Source: Nitrosovibrio tenuis (GTDB lineage: Bacteria > Pseudomonadota > Gammaproteobacteria > Burkholderiales > Nitrosomonadaceae). From it: a stretch of DNA of 64,000 bases. The notes beneath the pieces were generated by a model that saw nothing but the letters and a program-made list of their open reading frames with translations, did no database searches and was not told where the DNA came from. The position numbers and the translations under genes are program-made. The stretch is from NCBI RefSeq assembly GCF_900109785.1, contig NZ_FOBH01000012.1:1-64000 (forward strand), read 5' to 3'. Numbering within the stretch: the first letter of the stretch is position 1; each line of letters opens with the position of its first letter. This document shows positions 48,368 to 56,968 of the stretch, piece after piece.

Positions 48368-50596
48368 ATGTCCTTTTCTCCCGATATTTTCAATGCGAAA
48401 ATCCTGGTCGTAGACGATAGGGAGAATAACGTTGAACTGATCCGAAGCATACTTCGCGCGGCCGGTTATGTTTCAGTTTCCTCGACAACGAATCCGCTCG
48501 AAGTGTGCAACCTTCACCGCGCGAAGCGGTACGATCTCATCCTGCTCGATATGATGATGCCCAAAATGGACGGATTCCGGGTTATGGAGGGGTTAAGGGA
48601 AATTGAGGAAATCGAGCCCGGCGAATCTCTTCCCGTCCTGGTCATTACTGCCCAGGTGGAGCATAAGAAGCGGGCGTTGCAAGCAGGCGCAAAAGGTTTT
48701 ATCAGCAAGCCTTATGATAGGCTCGAGGTGTTGACCCATATTCGCGATGTTCTGGAAATCAGGCTGCTGCAGAAAGAGTTGCAGCAATCTATGGCAGGTC
48801 GGAAAAATATGCTCAGCGAGCGGACGGCTCCCCTGCGTGAAACCGAAGAGTTGTTCGATCAGCTTGCGGATAATCTTCCACAGGTTTTCTGGATCTGGGA
48901 TGTCAAAGATAAAACATTCCGCTATATCAACCCGGCATGGGAAAAAATGACCGGCCGTCAGGTTGCTCCTGGCGACCGACTGGAGAAATTTCTTGAGGCG
49001 GTTCATCCGGAGGATAAACAGCGGGTAATCCATGAGTCGAAAGAGTTACCGTATGGCGGCGTGGATCATGATTATCGTTTGCTGTCATCGGATAACTCCG
49101 TACGCTGGGTCCATTCCCGTACTTTTCCGATCAAGGATGCGATGGGGGTGCATCGCGTGGTAGGGATCATGGATGACATTACGCACCGCAAGGAGGCCGA
49201 CCAGCGACTGCTGCGGCTTGCCCATTATGATGCGCTTACCAGTCTTCCCAATCGGACCCTGTTTTATGAGTCGCTCAGGAAGATGATCAAGCAGGCCGAA
49301 ACGAATCACCGCACCATCTCCGTGTTGTATCTCGATATCGACAATTTCAAAGGTATTAACGATACGTTGGGGCACGCTGTTGGGGATGAGGTATTGCGCC
49401 AATTCAGCCTCCGATTACTGGATTGCCTGCGTGTGAGGGATATGGTTGCAAGGCTGGGAGGGGATGAGTTTGGGTGCATTCTGGTTACTCCTGATGGTTC
49501 AGGAAATGCGGGCGTCGTCGCAAGCAAGATAAGAGCAGCGTTGCGCCAGCCTTTCGAAGTCCAGAAAAATATGATTGCGGTAACGGCGAGCATGGGAATC
49601 AGTGTGTACCCGGCTGATTCGCTCGACGCGGACACCTTGGTTAAAAACGGCGATATCGCCATGTGCCGGTCTAAAAAGGCAGGCAGAGATACCTACCGTT
49701 TCTTTACTGCGGAAATGAACGCACGGGCAATCCGGAAGCTGGAACAGGAAAATGCACTACGGAATGCGCTCGAGCGTAATGAATTCGTTTTACATTACCA
49801 GCCCAAGGTCGAACTGCACAAGGGAGAGATCACGGGGGTCGAGGCTCTGATACGGTGGAATCGTCCCGGATATGGCTTTGTTCCGCCTTCGGAGTTTATT
49901 CCCGTCCTGGAACAGACCGGGCTGATTAATCAGGTCGGAACATGGGTTATCGAGACCGCTTGCAAGCAAATCGCCGAGTGGAGGCATGGGGGAATCGGAG
50001 AGATGCCGATATCGGTAAATGTATCGGGACGACAGTTTTCCCAGATCACGCTAAACCGGGACGTTATCCGGATTACCGAAGAAAATGGCGTACATCCGCA
50101 ATTGCTCGAATTTGAATTACAGACGGAAAGAGCTTTAAGAGAAAACAGCATCGATTCCGATTTGCTGGAATTGGAGCTAACGGAAAGTTCGCTGATGACG
50201 CATGCAAAAAAAACGGTCGGCGTCCTCAAGAGATTGAAAATGCTCGGTATCCGAATTTCAATCGATGATTTCGGTACCGGTTATTCCAGTCTCGCCTACG
50301 TAAAGCGCTTCCCTATTGATGTGCTTAAAATCGACCGTGCGTTTATTATGAATGTCACCACCAACCCTGCAGACGCTGCAATTACTACCGCGATCATTGA
50401 CATGGCCCACAGCCTGGACGTCAAGGTTGTAGCTGAGGGCGTGGAAACGGTTGAACAGCTTGTTTTTTTACGCGAGCGAGGATGCGATGAAATTCAGGGC
50501 TATTATTTTGCGCGCCCACTCCCCTCGACTGAGATATCCAGGCTGCTTTTGAATGGCAAGGAGCGTCTCAGGCTAGCGCAATCCCTGGCCTCGTAG
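48368..50596 (+). CDS. response regulator with PAS, GGDEF and EAL domains
   Basis: 742-residue signalling protein. Receiver domain (about 10-130) with the phosphoacceptor D61 in LLDMMMP and the lysine in SKPYD; PAS domain (about 150-270); GGDEF (about 280-445) with intact GGDEF at 364-368 and a product-inhibition RxxD (RVRD) five residues before; EAL (about 460-730) with EALIRW at 492-497, DDFGTGYSSL and QGYYFARP. Both c-di-GMP synthesis and breakdown look possible. In the EAL domain residues 568-587 and 588-607 are an imperfect tandem duplication (R-I-T-E-E-N..LLEFEL versus R-A-L-R-E-N..LLELEL). No partner kinase is adjacent. Confidence 0.93.
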   Translation: MSFSPDIFNAKILVVDDRENNVELIRSILRAAGYVSVSSTTNPLEVCNLHRAKRYDLILLDMMMPKMDGFRVMEGLREIEEIEPGESLPVLVITAQVEHKKRALQAGAKGFISKPYDRLEVLTHIRDVLEIRLLQKELQQSMAGRKNMLSERTAPLRETEELFDQLADNLPQVFWIWDVKDKTFRYINPAWEKMTGRQVAPGDRLEKFLEAVHPEDKQRVIHESKELPYGGVDHDYRLLSSDNSVRWVHSRTFPIKDAMGVHRVVGIMDDITHRKEADQRLLRLAHYDALTSLPNRTLFYESLRKMIKQAETNHRTISVLYLDIDNFKGINDTLGHAVGDEVLRQFSLRLLDCLRVRDMVARLGGDEFGCILVTPDGSGNAGVVASKIRAALRQPFEVQKNMIAVTASMGISVYPADSLDADTLVKNGDIAMCRSKKAGRDTYRFFTAEMNARAIRKLEQENALRNALERNEFVLHYQPKVELHKGEITGVEALIRWNRPGYGFVPPSEFIPVLEQTGLINQVGTWVIETACKQIAEWRHGGIGEMPISVNVSGRQFSQITLNRDVIRITEENGVHPQLLEFELQTERALRENSIDSDLLELELTESSLMTHAKKTVGVLKRLKMLGIRISIDDFGTGYSSLAYVKRFPIDVLKIDRAFIMNVTTNPADAAITTAIIDMAHSLDVKVVAEGVETVEQLVFLRERGCDEIQGYYFARPLPSTEISRLLLNGKERLRLAQSLAS

Positions 50597-50690
50597 CGGC
50601 ATGTTCAGCCGTATTCAGGCTTGTTCTCAACAATAAGTTCGCGATTGCTGTATAACACTTTTTCTCATTTTATTTTTTGTCAGTATCAGT

Positions 50691-51458
50691 ATGCGTTTTG
50701 CCTGCCTGGGTAGCGGTTCACGTGGAAACGGTCTTGTGGTTGAGGTGGCGGATACAAGATTATTGCTGGATTGCGGATTTACGCTTAAGGAAACAATTAT
50801 TCGTCTTTCCCGGCTCGGACTTGAGCCCGATACAATAGACGGAATTGTCGTGACTCACGAGCACGACGACCATATCGGCGGCGTGGCGCGGTTTGCGCGC
50901 AAGTTCGGTGTCCCGGTATGGTTAACGCATGGCACTCTGCGTAGTGTGGAGAAGATATTCGGGCCGTTGTCAGAGGTAAACGTTATAGATGGCTACCAGC
51001 GCTTCTCTATTGATGGTATCGAGATCGAGCCTTATCCTGTTCCGCACGACGCCCACGAGCCGGCGCAATTTGTATTCAGCGATGGTGCATTGCGATTAGG
51101 CGTGTTGACAGATACCGGATGCTCGACGCCCCATATCGAGGCGACCCTGAGAAATTGCCATGCTTTGGTATTGGAGTGTAACCACGATGCGCAGTTGCTC
51201 GCAAACAGCGATTACCCATGGAGCCTCAAGCAGCGCGTTGGTGGGCGCTTTGGACACCTTGAGAACGCTGCCTCAGCGGAACTCCTGGCAAATCTCGATT
51301 GCAGCCGTCTTCAACACGTTATTGCGGCTCATCTGAGCCAAAAAAATAATACCCCACTGCTTGCGCAAACCATGTTGAGCAGCGTGCTGAATTGCGGAAC
51401 AGACTGGATTGGGGTTGCGAGCCAAGACGATGGTTTTGGTTGGCGCCAACTCATCTGA
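50691..51458 (+). CDS. MBL-fold metallo-hydrolase, YycJ/WalJ-like
   Basis: 255 residues. The metal site motif THEHDDHIGG, upstream SGSRGNGLVVEV and LLLDCGF, and a later aspartate in GVLTDTGCST fit the beta-lactamase-fold YycJ group, which includes a DNA exonuclease. Start context is AT-rich with no strong Shine-Dalgarno. It is the last plus-strand gene before the minus-strand lipoprotein array. Confidence 0.9.
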   Translation: MRFACLGSGSRGNGLVVEVADTRLLLDCGFTLKETIIRLSRLGLEPDTIDGIVVTHEHDDHIGGVARFARKFGVPVWLTHGTLRSVEKIFGPLSEVNVIDGYQRFSIDGIEIEPYPVPHDAHEPAQFVFSDGALRLGVLTDTGCSTPHIEATLRNCHALVLECNHDAQLLANSDYPWSLKQRVGGRFGHLENAASAELLANLDCSRLQHVIAAHLSQKNNTPLLAQTMLSSVLNCGTDWIGVASQDDGFGWRQLI

Positions 51459-51495
51459 ACTCATCTGCTTTCTCGGAAAGCAAGAAAATGGCGAT

Positions 51496-51518
51496 AAAAA
51501 AACCGCTCCGTAGAGCGG
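51496..51518 (-). terminator. intrinsic terminator of lipoprotein A
   Basis: Read on the minus strand, CCGCTC-TACG-GAGCGG is followed directly by seven Ts (complement of 51496-51502). It lies about 70 bases after the minus-strand gene ending at 51588 and may also stop plus-strand transcription weakly. Confidence 0.8.
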
Positions 51519-51587
51519 CTTTCGTTGAGGCTGGGTTACGGGTCACTTTACGGCCCAGCCTTTAGCGTTACTATATTCACGCCTTAC

Positions 51588-51797
51588 TTATTTTTTGGCT
51601 GCATCGCCGCTGGCACTCTCAGGGGCGGTTGATCCGCCAGGAGCTGCCGGAGCGGCTGGAGCTGATCCAGCGGCACCTTGTTGCTTGGTTATTTTGGCGA
51701 AGTTATCTTTTTCCTGCTCGGGAAGCGCCTGGTTCGGCTTACCACAGGCAGTCATGGTGAGTGCCACCAAGGTAGCAGAGAGGAGCGTGAGTCTCAT
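51588..51797 (-). CDS. small lipoprotein A of a four-gene array
   Basis: 69 residues. A lipoprotein signal peptide ends in LTMTAC (Cys18), followed by GKPNQALPEQEKDNF and a low-complexity Ala/Pro/Gly/Ser tail. The start of the mature region matches lipoprotein B (GKPNQALPEQ versus DRPKQAMPEN), so the two are paralogues. Glycine at +2 suggests outer-membrane sorting by the E. coli rule. It has its own terminator. No known family; function unknown. Confidence 0.78.
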   Translation of the reverse strand: MRLTLLSATLVALTMTACGKPNQALPEQEKDNFAKITKQQGAAGSAPAAPAAPGGSTAPESASGDAAKK

Positions 51798-51838
51798 TAG
51801 TCAATTCCTGTAAAAAGTATAAAAAGAAGTGGTAGAGC

Positions 51839-51855
51839 TATACTATAGTATATAG
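51839..51855. promoter_or_regulatory. palindrome TATACTATAGTATA and shared AGTATATAG motif
   Basis: A perfect 14-base palindrome (51839-51852) lies about 42 bases before the start of lipoprotein A. AGTATATAG (51847-51855) recurs at 52377-52385, 45 bases before lipoprotein B, and both genes also share AGTATAAA nearer the start. This is probably a common promoter or operator inherited with the duplication. Confidence 0.45.
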
Positions 51856-51990
51856 TGAAAATGCTTGATCCTTCAACCCTGGACGGACCTCGAACACGTC
51901 TCTCACCTTCGAACAGTAAGCATGTTCTGGCCCCGGTGATATATATTAATTTGCGCCTCTCAACCCAAGTATGGGTTTTAGGCAATAAAA

Positions 51991-52016
51991 AAGCCATCCA
52001 CACGGATGGCTTTTTT
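51991..52016. terminator. bidirectional terminator between lipoproteins A and B
   Basis: AAGCCATCC-ACAC-GGATGGCTT is flanked by A-rich sequence on the left and six Ts on the right, so it works in both directions. On the minus strand it ends lipoprotein B, whose stop is at 52033. Confidence 0.85.
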
Positions 52017-52032
52017 GCTTATACAACTGTTC

Positions 52033-52332
52033 TCAATGACCTTCCGGAATGGCGCTTTGACCCGGCTTTACGGGGTTGCCATTGCCATCGAGGGCATGAC
52101 CTGGCAGAACGGCTTTACCAGCATATTCATCCTCCTCACTCTTCGGTGCGGCGGCGGTTTTGTCAGCGGGAGCTGAGGACGGACCGGTTGCAGCACGCTC
52201 CTGATCCAACGTTGTTCCTTCTTCGGTTCTGGTTCCGTAGGTGGTGGAATTTTCGGGCATTGCCTGTTTGGGTCTATCACATGCTGTCAGGCTAAGGGCC
52301 ACTAAAGCGGCCGCGAGGACTGAATATTTCAT
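52033..52332 (-). CDS. small lipoprotein B of a four-gene array
   Basis: 99 residues, the longest of the array. Signal peptide MKYSVLAAALVALSLTAC with lipobox Cys18. The mature part is hydrophilic, Thr/Glu/Ala-rich, and ends in GHALDGNGNPVKPGQ. Asp at +2 would favour retention in the inner membrane by the E. coli rule. The ATG at 52332 is preceded by AGGAAG; the longer frame to 52398 has no signal-peptide logic. Function unknown. Confidence 0.8.
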   Translation of the reverse strand: MKYSVLAAALVALSLTACDRPKQAMPENSTTYGTRTEEGTTLDQERAATGPSSAPADKTAAAPKSEEDEYAGKAVLPGHALDGNGNPVKPGQSAIPEGH

Positions 52333-52476
52333 ATGGGGCTTCCTTAATAAAGTATAAAGAGATTGTAGCAGGCGACAGTATATAGCAAAAGCATGCAAAT
52401 TTACGCTTAAAAGTGTAATTTTGCCGCTAACCGAGGTGAGAACCTAGCATAACGTTATACTAAAGCACTAACTATG

Positions 52477-52689
52477 CTATTTATGGGGTTCTTCCTTCTT
52501 GACACCAGCGCCGCTTGTACCAGCTTGAGATTCAGCTCCCCCTTCCTTGTCAAGCTCGTCAAATTTCGGAGCGGAGTCACGCTCAGCCATTGCAGAGGGA
52601 GGCGGCTTATCCATTGGATGTTTTTTATATTCACAAGCAGACAGCATCAACGCTGCCAACGAAACAGCGAGGATCGAGGAGTATTTCAT
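52477..52689 (-). CDS. small lipoprotein C of a four-gene array
   Basis: 70 residues. Signal peptide MKYSSILAVSLAALMLSAC with Cys19; mature part is charged (EYKKHPMDKPPPS, then Asp/Glu/Lys-rich) and ends in Lys/Glu/Pro/His. The MKYS start and lipobox are shared with B and D, the rest is not. AGGAT precedes the ATG. No terminator with a T tract was found after it. Function unknown. Confidence 0.75.
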   Translation of the reverse strand: MKYSSILAVSLAALMLSACEYKKHPMDKPPPSAMAERDSAPKFDELDKEGGAESQAGTSGAGVKKEEPHK

Positions 52690-52801
52690 TATTCAATCAT
52701 CCTAAAAGTCATTACTAAAAAACCGTAATATAACATAAAAGCGTTAAGTCATAAAAATCTGAAAGTGAATTGATCCGCTGCGCTTTACATCGGTCTTGAC
52801 C

Positions 52802-52827
52802 AAAAAAATGCCGTCCCGAAGGACGGC
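52802..52827 (-). terminator. intrinsic terminator of lipoprotein D
   Basis: On the minus strand GCCGTCC-TTCG-GGACGGC is followed after one base by seven Ts (complement of 52802-52808). The TTCG tetraloop is especially stable. Located about 20 bases after the stop at 52847; the six Ts on the plus side (52828-52833) make it bidirectional. Confidence 0.88.
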
Positions 52828-52846
52828 TTTTTTCAGAATTGCCTGG

Positions 52847-53071
52847 TTACGGCTTGGGTTGTTGTTGTGAGGACTCATTTCTTTTATTTGCCTCCGCTTC
52901 AGCTTTCTGGGCTGCTTCGATGTCAGCATCACTGACTTGCCCTTCACGTTTTTCCCATAGGCTGGGGGGATATTGTCCCGGCTTTCCTTCTCCGGGCTTA
53001 TGCTCTTTCATCTGATCACATGCGGTAAGTGTTAGTGATGCCAAGGCGATAGCGAGGAGCGAGTACTTCAT
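52847..53071 (-). CDS. small lipoprotein D of a four-gene array
   Basis: 74 residues. Signal peptide MKYSLLAIALASLTLTAC with Cys18; the mature part is Lys/Glu/Gln/Ala-rich with a predicted helix (SDADIEAAQKAEAEANKRN). Asp-Gln at +2/+3 predicts inner-membrane retention by the E. coli rule. AAGGAG precedes the ATG, and a TATAAT-like hexamer (complement of 53115-53120) about 44 bases upstream could be its -10. Function unknown. Confidence 0.8.
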   Translation of the reverse strand: MKYSLLAIALASLTLTACDQMKEHKPGEGKPGQYPPSLWEKREGQVSDADIEAAQKAEAEANKRNESSQQQPKP

Positions 53072-53516
53072 TTTTTTAATCTCCTTATAAGAAGTTATAA
53101 CGAACCACCAAAAAATTATAGATGAGTTTCGGCCATTCAAAATCTGAGAAACCACTATATCGTAATAGCCACTATCTTAATAGCAGAATTCAGAAATGTT
53201 GTCTAGTCGTTGTATCCCACAGCCATAAATGGTAGCGGGAAATCGGCTGGGCATGGGGCTTCCCAGAGCATCGCCAAAACGCTAGCTGAACATTATGAAG
53301 CATTGCCAAACAAGAAAGCTGCCAGCTTCACTCAAGCTCGTCAAAAAGGGAAGTCAAACAACCAGGGAAGTCAAACAACCAATCCATTGGATCATAAAAC
53401 CCTGACCAGGTTCCGCGCAACATGCAGCGACGACTGTGAGGAATGCTATTCAGCCGCTTGCTGCTTGGTCGACACGGACGAGTGTGGTGTCGAAAAAAAC
53501 GCCGAACCCGCGGGTC
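53072..53516. other. intergenic region with a 17-bp tandem repeat
   Basis: About 445 bases. Holds the promoter of lipoprotein D, a perfect 17-base tandem duplication at 53348-53381, and ACCCGCGGGT near 53506-53515 before the convergent cupin gene end. A plus-strand frame from 53210 runs into the cupin gene and is not credible. Confidence 0.55.
53348..53381. repeat. perfect 17-bp tandem duplication
   Basis: GGGAAGTCAAACAACCA occurs twice head to tail (53348-53364 and 53365-53381) with no mismatch, so it is recent, probably from replication slippage. Confidence 0.9.
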
Positions 53517-54656
53517 TTAGAAGACCATGCTCTCAGTGGTGGATAACTCAACATAACCATTTAGATACCATTGATAAAGCAGTGCGAGGCTCTCCTTATC
53601 AAGGTTTTCCACCATTGGTAAAGCAAAATGATCAGCAAGGTTTTCCAATACACGGCGGGCTGCAGCTCCCACCGTATAAGATTCACCATTTATAAAAATT
53701 CGTTTTTTCTTCCCTAGCATGCGGCTTTTCAGGTTGAGCTCCAGTCCCGTCTGAGCAACCTGATACGCGAAGTCTTGCTCGCCCACAGGATGTGATGGAG
53801 GTGTAAAAAAAACATGAGGCTTGGGCTCGGTGAGATAAATGCCCATAAAGTGTTCCACATCGCTACGGCTCCATCTGATCTTGCCGAGCGCCGCGCCTGC
53901 CTGCCGCAACATTGCGGCACTGATACGTCCTGGGTGGGGCTGCAATCTGATATCCGGGTCACAATACATTCCATTGATGGCGCTGTGGTCTTGCAGATAT
54001 ATAAGAAACTGGGTGGCCAGTTCCTGGTAACTGGGCGCCCGAAAGCCGATCGAATAAGTCATGCAGGGGTCCTTTGCCACGCCGTTGTGTGCATAGCCGG
54101 GCGGCAGATATAGCATATCGCCCGGCTCCAGCACCCAATCCTGCTCCGGTTTGAAATCCTGCAGAATTTTCAAAGGCGCATCCGCAATCAGTGTTTTTTG
54201 CCGCTGTGCAGATATCTGCCAATGTCTGCGCCCCATGCCCTGCAGCAGGAAAACATCATATGAGTCGAAATGCGGTCCGACTCCACCCTCCTCAGGAGCA
54301 TAGCTGACCATCAGGTCATCCAGTCGCGAGTGGGGGATAAAATTGAATTTAAGAAGCAAGTTGCGGGCCGAGGGTAGAAAGTGGTTGACGTCCTGTACCA
54401 GCAAAGTCCAATTTTTTTTTTGCAGGCGGGGAAAGGTACGAGGTGAAAAAGGACCGTGCCGGACTTGCCATTTACCCTGGCTTTGCATAATAAGCCGTGA
54501 TTGCGCATCATCATGGCGGGCTAGCTCGATAAGACCTTCCCGGCTCAGCAGTCCGTGAAAGCCGGGCAGAGCACCGCGTACCAACAGAGGTTTTTTCTGC
54601 CAATAATCGCGGAGAAACTTTTTAGGCGAGAGGCCTCCCAGCAACTCCAGCTTCAT
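53517..54656 (-). CDS. cupin/JmjC protein, ribosomal protein L16 3-hydroxylase-like
   Basis: 379 residues. An N-terminal JmjC-type cupin has the Fe(II) triad H129, D131 (GPHFDSYDVF) and H190 (GYAHNGVA), with the start LLGGLSPKKFLRDYWQKKPLLVRGA characteristic of the YcfD/RoxA group. A C-terminal winged-helix-like region (about 250-379) follows. YcfD hydroxylates an arginine in ribosomal protein L16; the same role here is an inference from family. Single minus-strand gene. Confidence 0.88.
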   Translation of the reverse strand: MKLELLGGLSPKKFLRDYWQKKPLLVRGALPGFHGLLSREGLIELARHDDAQSRLIMQSQGKWQVRHGPFSPRTFPRLQKKNWTLLVQDVNHFLPSARNLLLKFNFIPHSRLDDLMVSYAPEEGGVGPHFDSYDVFLLQGMGRRHWQISAQRQKTLIADAPLKILQDFKPEQDWVLEPGDMLYLPPGYAHNGVAKDPCMTYSIGFRAPSYQELATQFLIYLQDHSAINGMYCDPDIRLQPHPGRISAAMLRQAGAALGKIRWSRSDVEHFMGIYLTEPKPHVFFTPPSHPVGEQDFAYQVAQTGLELNLKSRMLGKKKRIFINGESYTVGAAARRVLENLADHFALPMVENLDKESLALLYQWYLNGYVELSTTESMVF

Positions 54657-54847
54657 ATTTACCTAAGCGTATAAGGATGGAGTATAAGAACCGAGTATAA
54701 GGACAGTTGCTACGATGGGATGCGCAAATGAACCAAAGGCCAAAAAGCAGTTACCATTCCAAAACGCATCAGCGATGTATCGCAACGAGAGAACCAGAGT
54801 AAGCAATAATGGGATGTAAGTTCAAGTTCCAGCGGCGGGCTTCATTC

Positions 54848-56704
54848 TTATTTGCCTCGCATGAACATCTTGTCGAGATCTGCAAGACTGATTTCAAACC
54901 AGGTTGGTCTACCATGGTTGCATTGGCCGGCGCGTTCGGTTACTTCCATCTCGCGCAACAGCGCATTCATTTCCGGAATAGTCAACATCCGGTTGGCGCG
55001 AACCGCACCGTGACATGCCATAGTTGAAAGGAGCTCGTTGCGCCTGCTGGTCAATGCCTGGCTGGCGCCGAATTCCCGGATGTCGCTCAGCACGTCGCGC
55101 GCCAGCTTTACCACATCGGCATTCTTGAGTGCGACTGGCACTGACCGTACCACCAGCATGGTTGGGGAGAAGGTAGAGATTTCAAACCCGAGCTCGCTCA
55201 AACTGTCACTGTTTTCCTCAGCGGTCACAATGTCCAGGCTATCCGCATAAAAAGTAGCCGGAATGAGCAGGGGCTGCATGGCGAGCGTGTGATTATCCAG
55301 CGCTGATTTGAGTTTCTCATACAAGAGACGCTCGTGCGCAGCGTGCATATCCACGATGAGCAGACCACGGTCATTCTGCGACAGAATATAAATGCCGCGG
55401 AGCTGACCCAGCGCAAATCCCAGCGGCGGAACTTCAGGTTCTTTAGCGCGTGTTCCTGCTGTGTGGATGTCCAATACTGTCTGCGCCGATTTTAGGCCGT
55501 CGTCCTCGACGCCGAAGAGGGCGGAATAGAATGCTTGGGGTTGTGCCGCTGCCGGAGGCTCAGGCGAGATGTAGGACTTTAAAGACATGACGCCTTGTCG
55601 GGGGTAACCGGAAAATTCGGCGCCTGCCTTTTCATTGATGGCCATATCCGTGTTTCCTCGGTCGTTCGGTTTGTGCTCCTGATCGCCGGTTGCCAGGACT
55701 GAGCCTCTGGATGCCGGTTGTCCCGTTGCCAGCGCCTTGTCGATTGCATGAAACACAAACTGATGCAGTGCTCGCGGATCGCGAAACCTTACCTCGATTT
55801 TCGTAGGATGCACATTTGCATCCACGCTTTCCGCTTTCATTTCAAGGAACAGTACAAAGGCCGGGTAGCGGTCCAGATGAAGCACATCCCGATAGGCTTC
55901 GCGTAGCGCATGAGTAATCAGCTTGTCGCGCACGAATCGGCCATTGACAAAGAAATATTGGGCATCGCGCGAAGCGCGTGAATAAGCCGGTAACGCGGCT
56001 GAGCCCCACAACCGCAAATCCGCCGCCTGTTCATCGATAAGGACCGATGTCTGGCTGAACTCATCGCCCAATACTGCCGCAATTCGCGACCTTGGGTCCG
56101 CCGCGCGCAAGTGGCGGCGCACGGTTCCGTTATGTTGCAGAGTAAAACCGATGTCTGGGCGCGACAATGCGATACGCTTGAATGTTTCCTCGCAATAGGA
56201 AAATTCGGTGGCTTCGGTTTTCAAAAATTTTCGGCGGGCAGGGGTGTTGAAGTAGAGGTCATGCATTTCGACCGTGGTGCCAGAAGCAAGTGCCACGGGC
56301 TCTGGCGGCGAGAGGCGGCCACTCTCCGCTTGTACTTTCCATGCGTGTTTTTGCTCCGCTCTGCGGCTCGCAAGCGTCAATCGCGAGACTGCGGCAATAC
56401 TTGCCAAAGCTTCGCCACGAAAACCCAGGCTTACCACCTGTTGCAAATCTTCCAATGTACTGATTTTACTGGTCGCATGCCGGGCGAGGGCAAGCGGGAT
56501 ATCCTCTTTTGAAATTCCTGTGCCGTTATCCATTACACGGATCAGCTTGATTCCCCCTTGCACGAGCTGCACCGTGATGTCAGCTGCGCCAGCATCCACG
56601 CTGTTTTCCAGCATTTCCTTAAGTGCCGAGGCTGGGCGCTCCACCACCTCTCCGGCGGCGATCTGGCTGATGAGCAGGTCGGGGAGCAGCTTGATTGCAT
56701 TCAT
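54848..56704 (-). CDS. mutL: DNA mismatch repair protein MutL
   Basis: 618 residues. N-terminal GHKL ATPase with KEMLENSVDAGA, VMDNGTGI, LARHATSKI and GFRGEALASIAAVS. The C-terminal domain keeps the nicking-endonuclease set: DMHAAHERLLYE (DQHA-x2-E-x4-E with Q to M), ACHGAVRAN, CNHGRPTW and the final FMR, which fits organisms without MutH. The ATG at 56704 (MNAIKLLPDLL) is chosen over the longer frame to 56767. Confidence 0.95.
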   Translation of the reverse strand: MNAIKLLPDLLISQIAAGEVVERPASALKEMLENSVDAGAADITVQLVQGGIKLIRVMDNGTGISKEDIPLALARHATSKISTLEDLQQVVSLGFRGEALASIAAVSRLTLASRRAEQKHAWKVQAESGRLSPPEPVALASGTTVEMHDLYFNTPARRKFLKTEATEFSYCEETFKRIALSRPDIGFTLQHNGTVRRHLRAADPRSRIAAVLGDEFSQTSVLIDEQAADLRLWGSAALPAYSRASRDAQYFFVNGRFVRDKLITHALREAYRDVLHLDRYPAFVLFLEMKAESVDANVHPTKIEVRFRDPRALHQFVFHAIDKALATGQPASRGSVLATGDQEHKPNDRGNTDMAINEKAGAEFSGYPRQGVMSLKSYISPEPPAAAQPQAFYSALFGVEDDGLKSAQTVLDIHTAGTRAKEPEVPPLGFALGQLRGIYILSQNDRGLLIVDMHAAHERLLYEKLKSALDNHTLAMQPLLIPATFYADSLDIVTAEENSDSLSELGFEISTFSPTMLVVRSVPVALKNADVVKLARDVLSDIREFGASQALTSRRNELLSTMACHGAVRANRMLTIPEMNALLREMEVTERAGQCNHGRPTWFEISLADLDKMFMRGK

Positions 56705-56932
56705 GAGGCATTTTTCCAGTAAAGCTCTTAGCGGCATTATAACGCCTTGGGTTGCACCGATCGCCATGGGGAATCGTTCAACCTACATCCGGCAGTTGTA
56801 AGCGCGAGATGGCTTTATGAATCATGGACCCCCACTACATAGGCCCCCAAAGCAAAAAAGCGGCCAGCTGGCAAAGACAGATTTTAATGCCGGGCGAGCA
56901 CACTCCGGTCCCGAGACCTTGTTTTAGGCCTT

Positions 56933-56968
56933 GGCTATGAGTGTGGCTGTGAGTATGGCTATGAATGC
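56933..56968. repeat. three 12-bp imperfect tandem repeats at the 3' end of cysB
   Basis: GGCTATGAGTGT, GGCTGTGAGTAT and GGCTATGAATGC run head to tail; the last overlaps the final codons and stop of cysB (minus strand, ends 56959). Confidence 0.65.

Noticed and set aside
53210-53695. 161-residue plus-strand frame with a CxxC-rich patch
   Set aside because: It runs 179 bases into the convergent cupin gene, includes the recent 17-bp duplication, and resembles no family.
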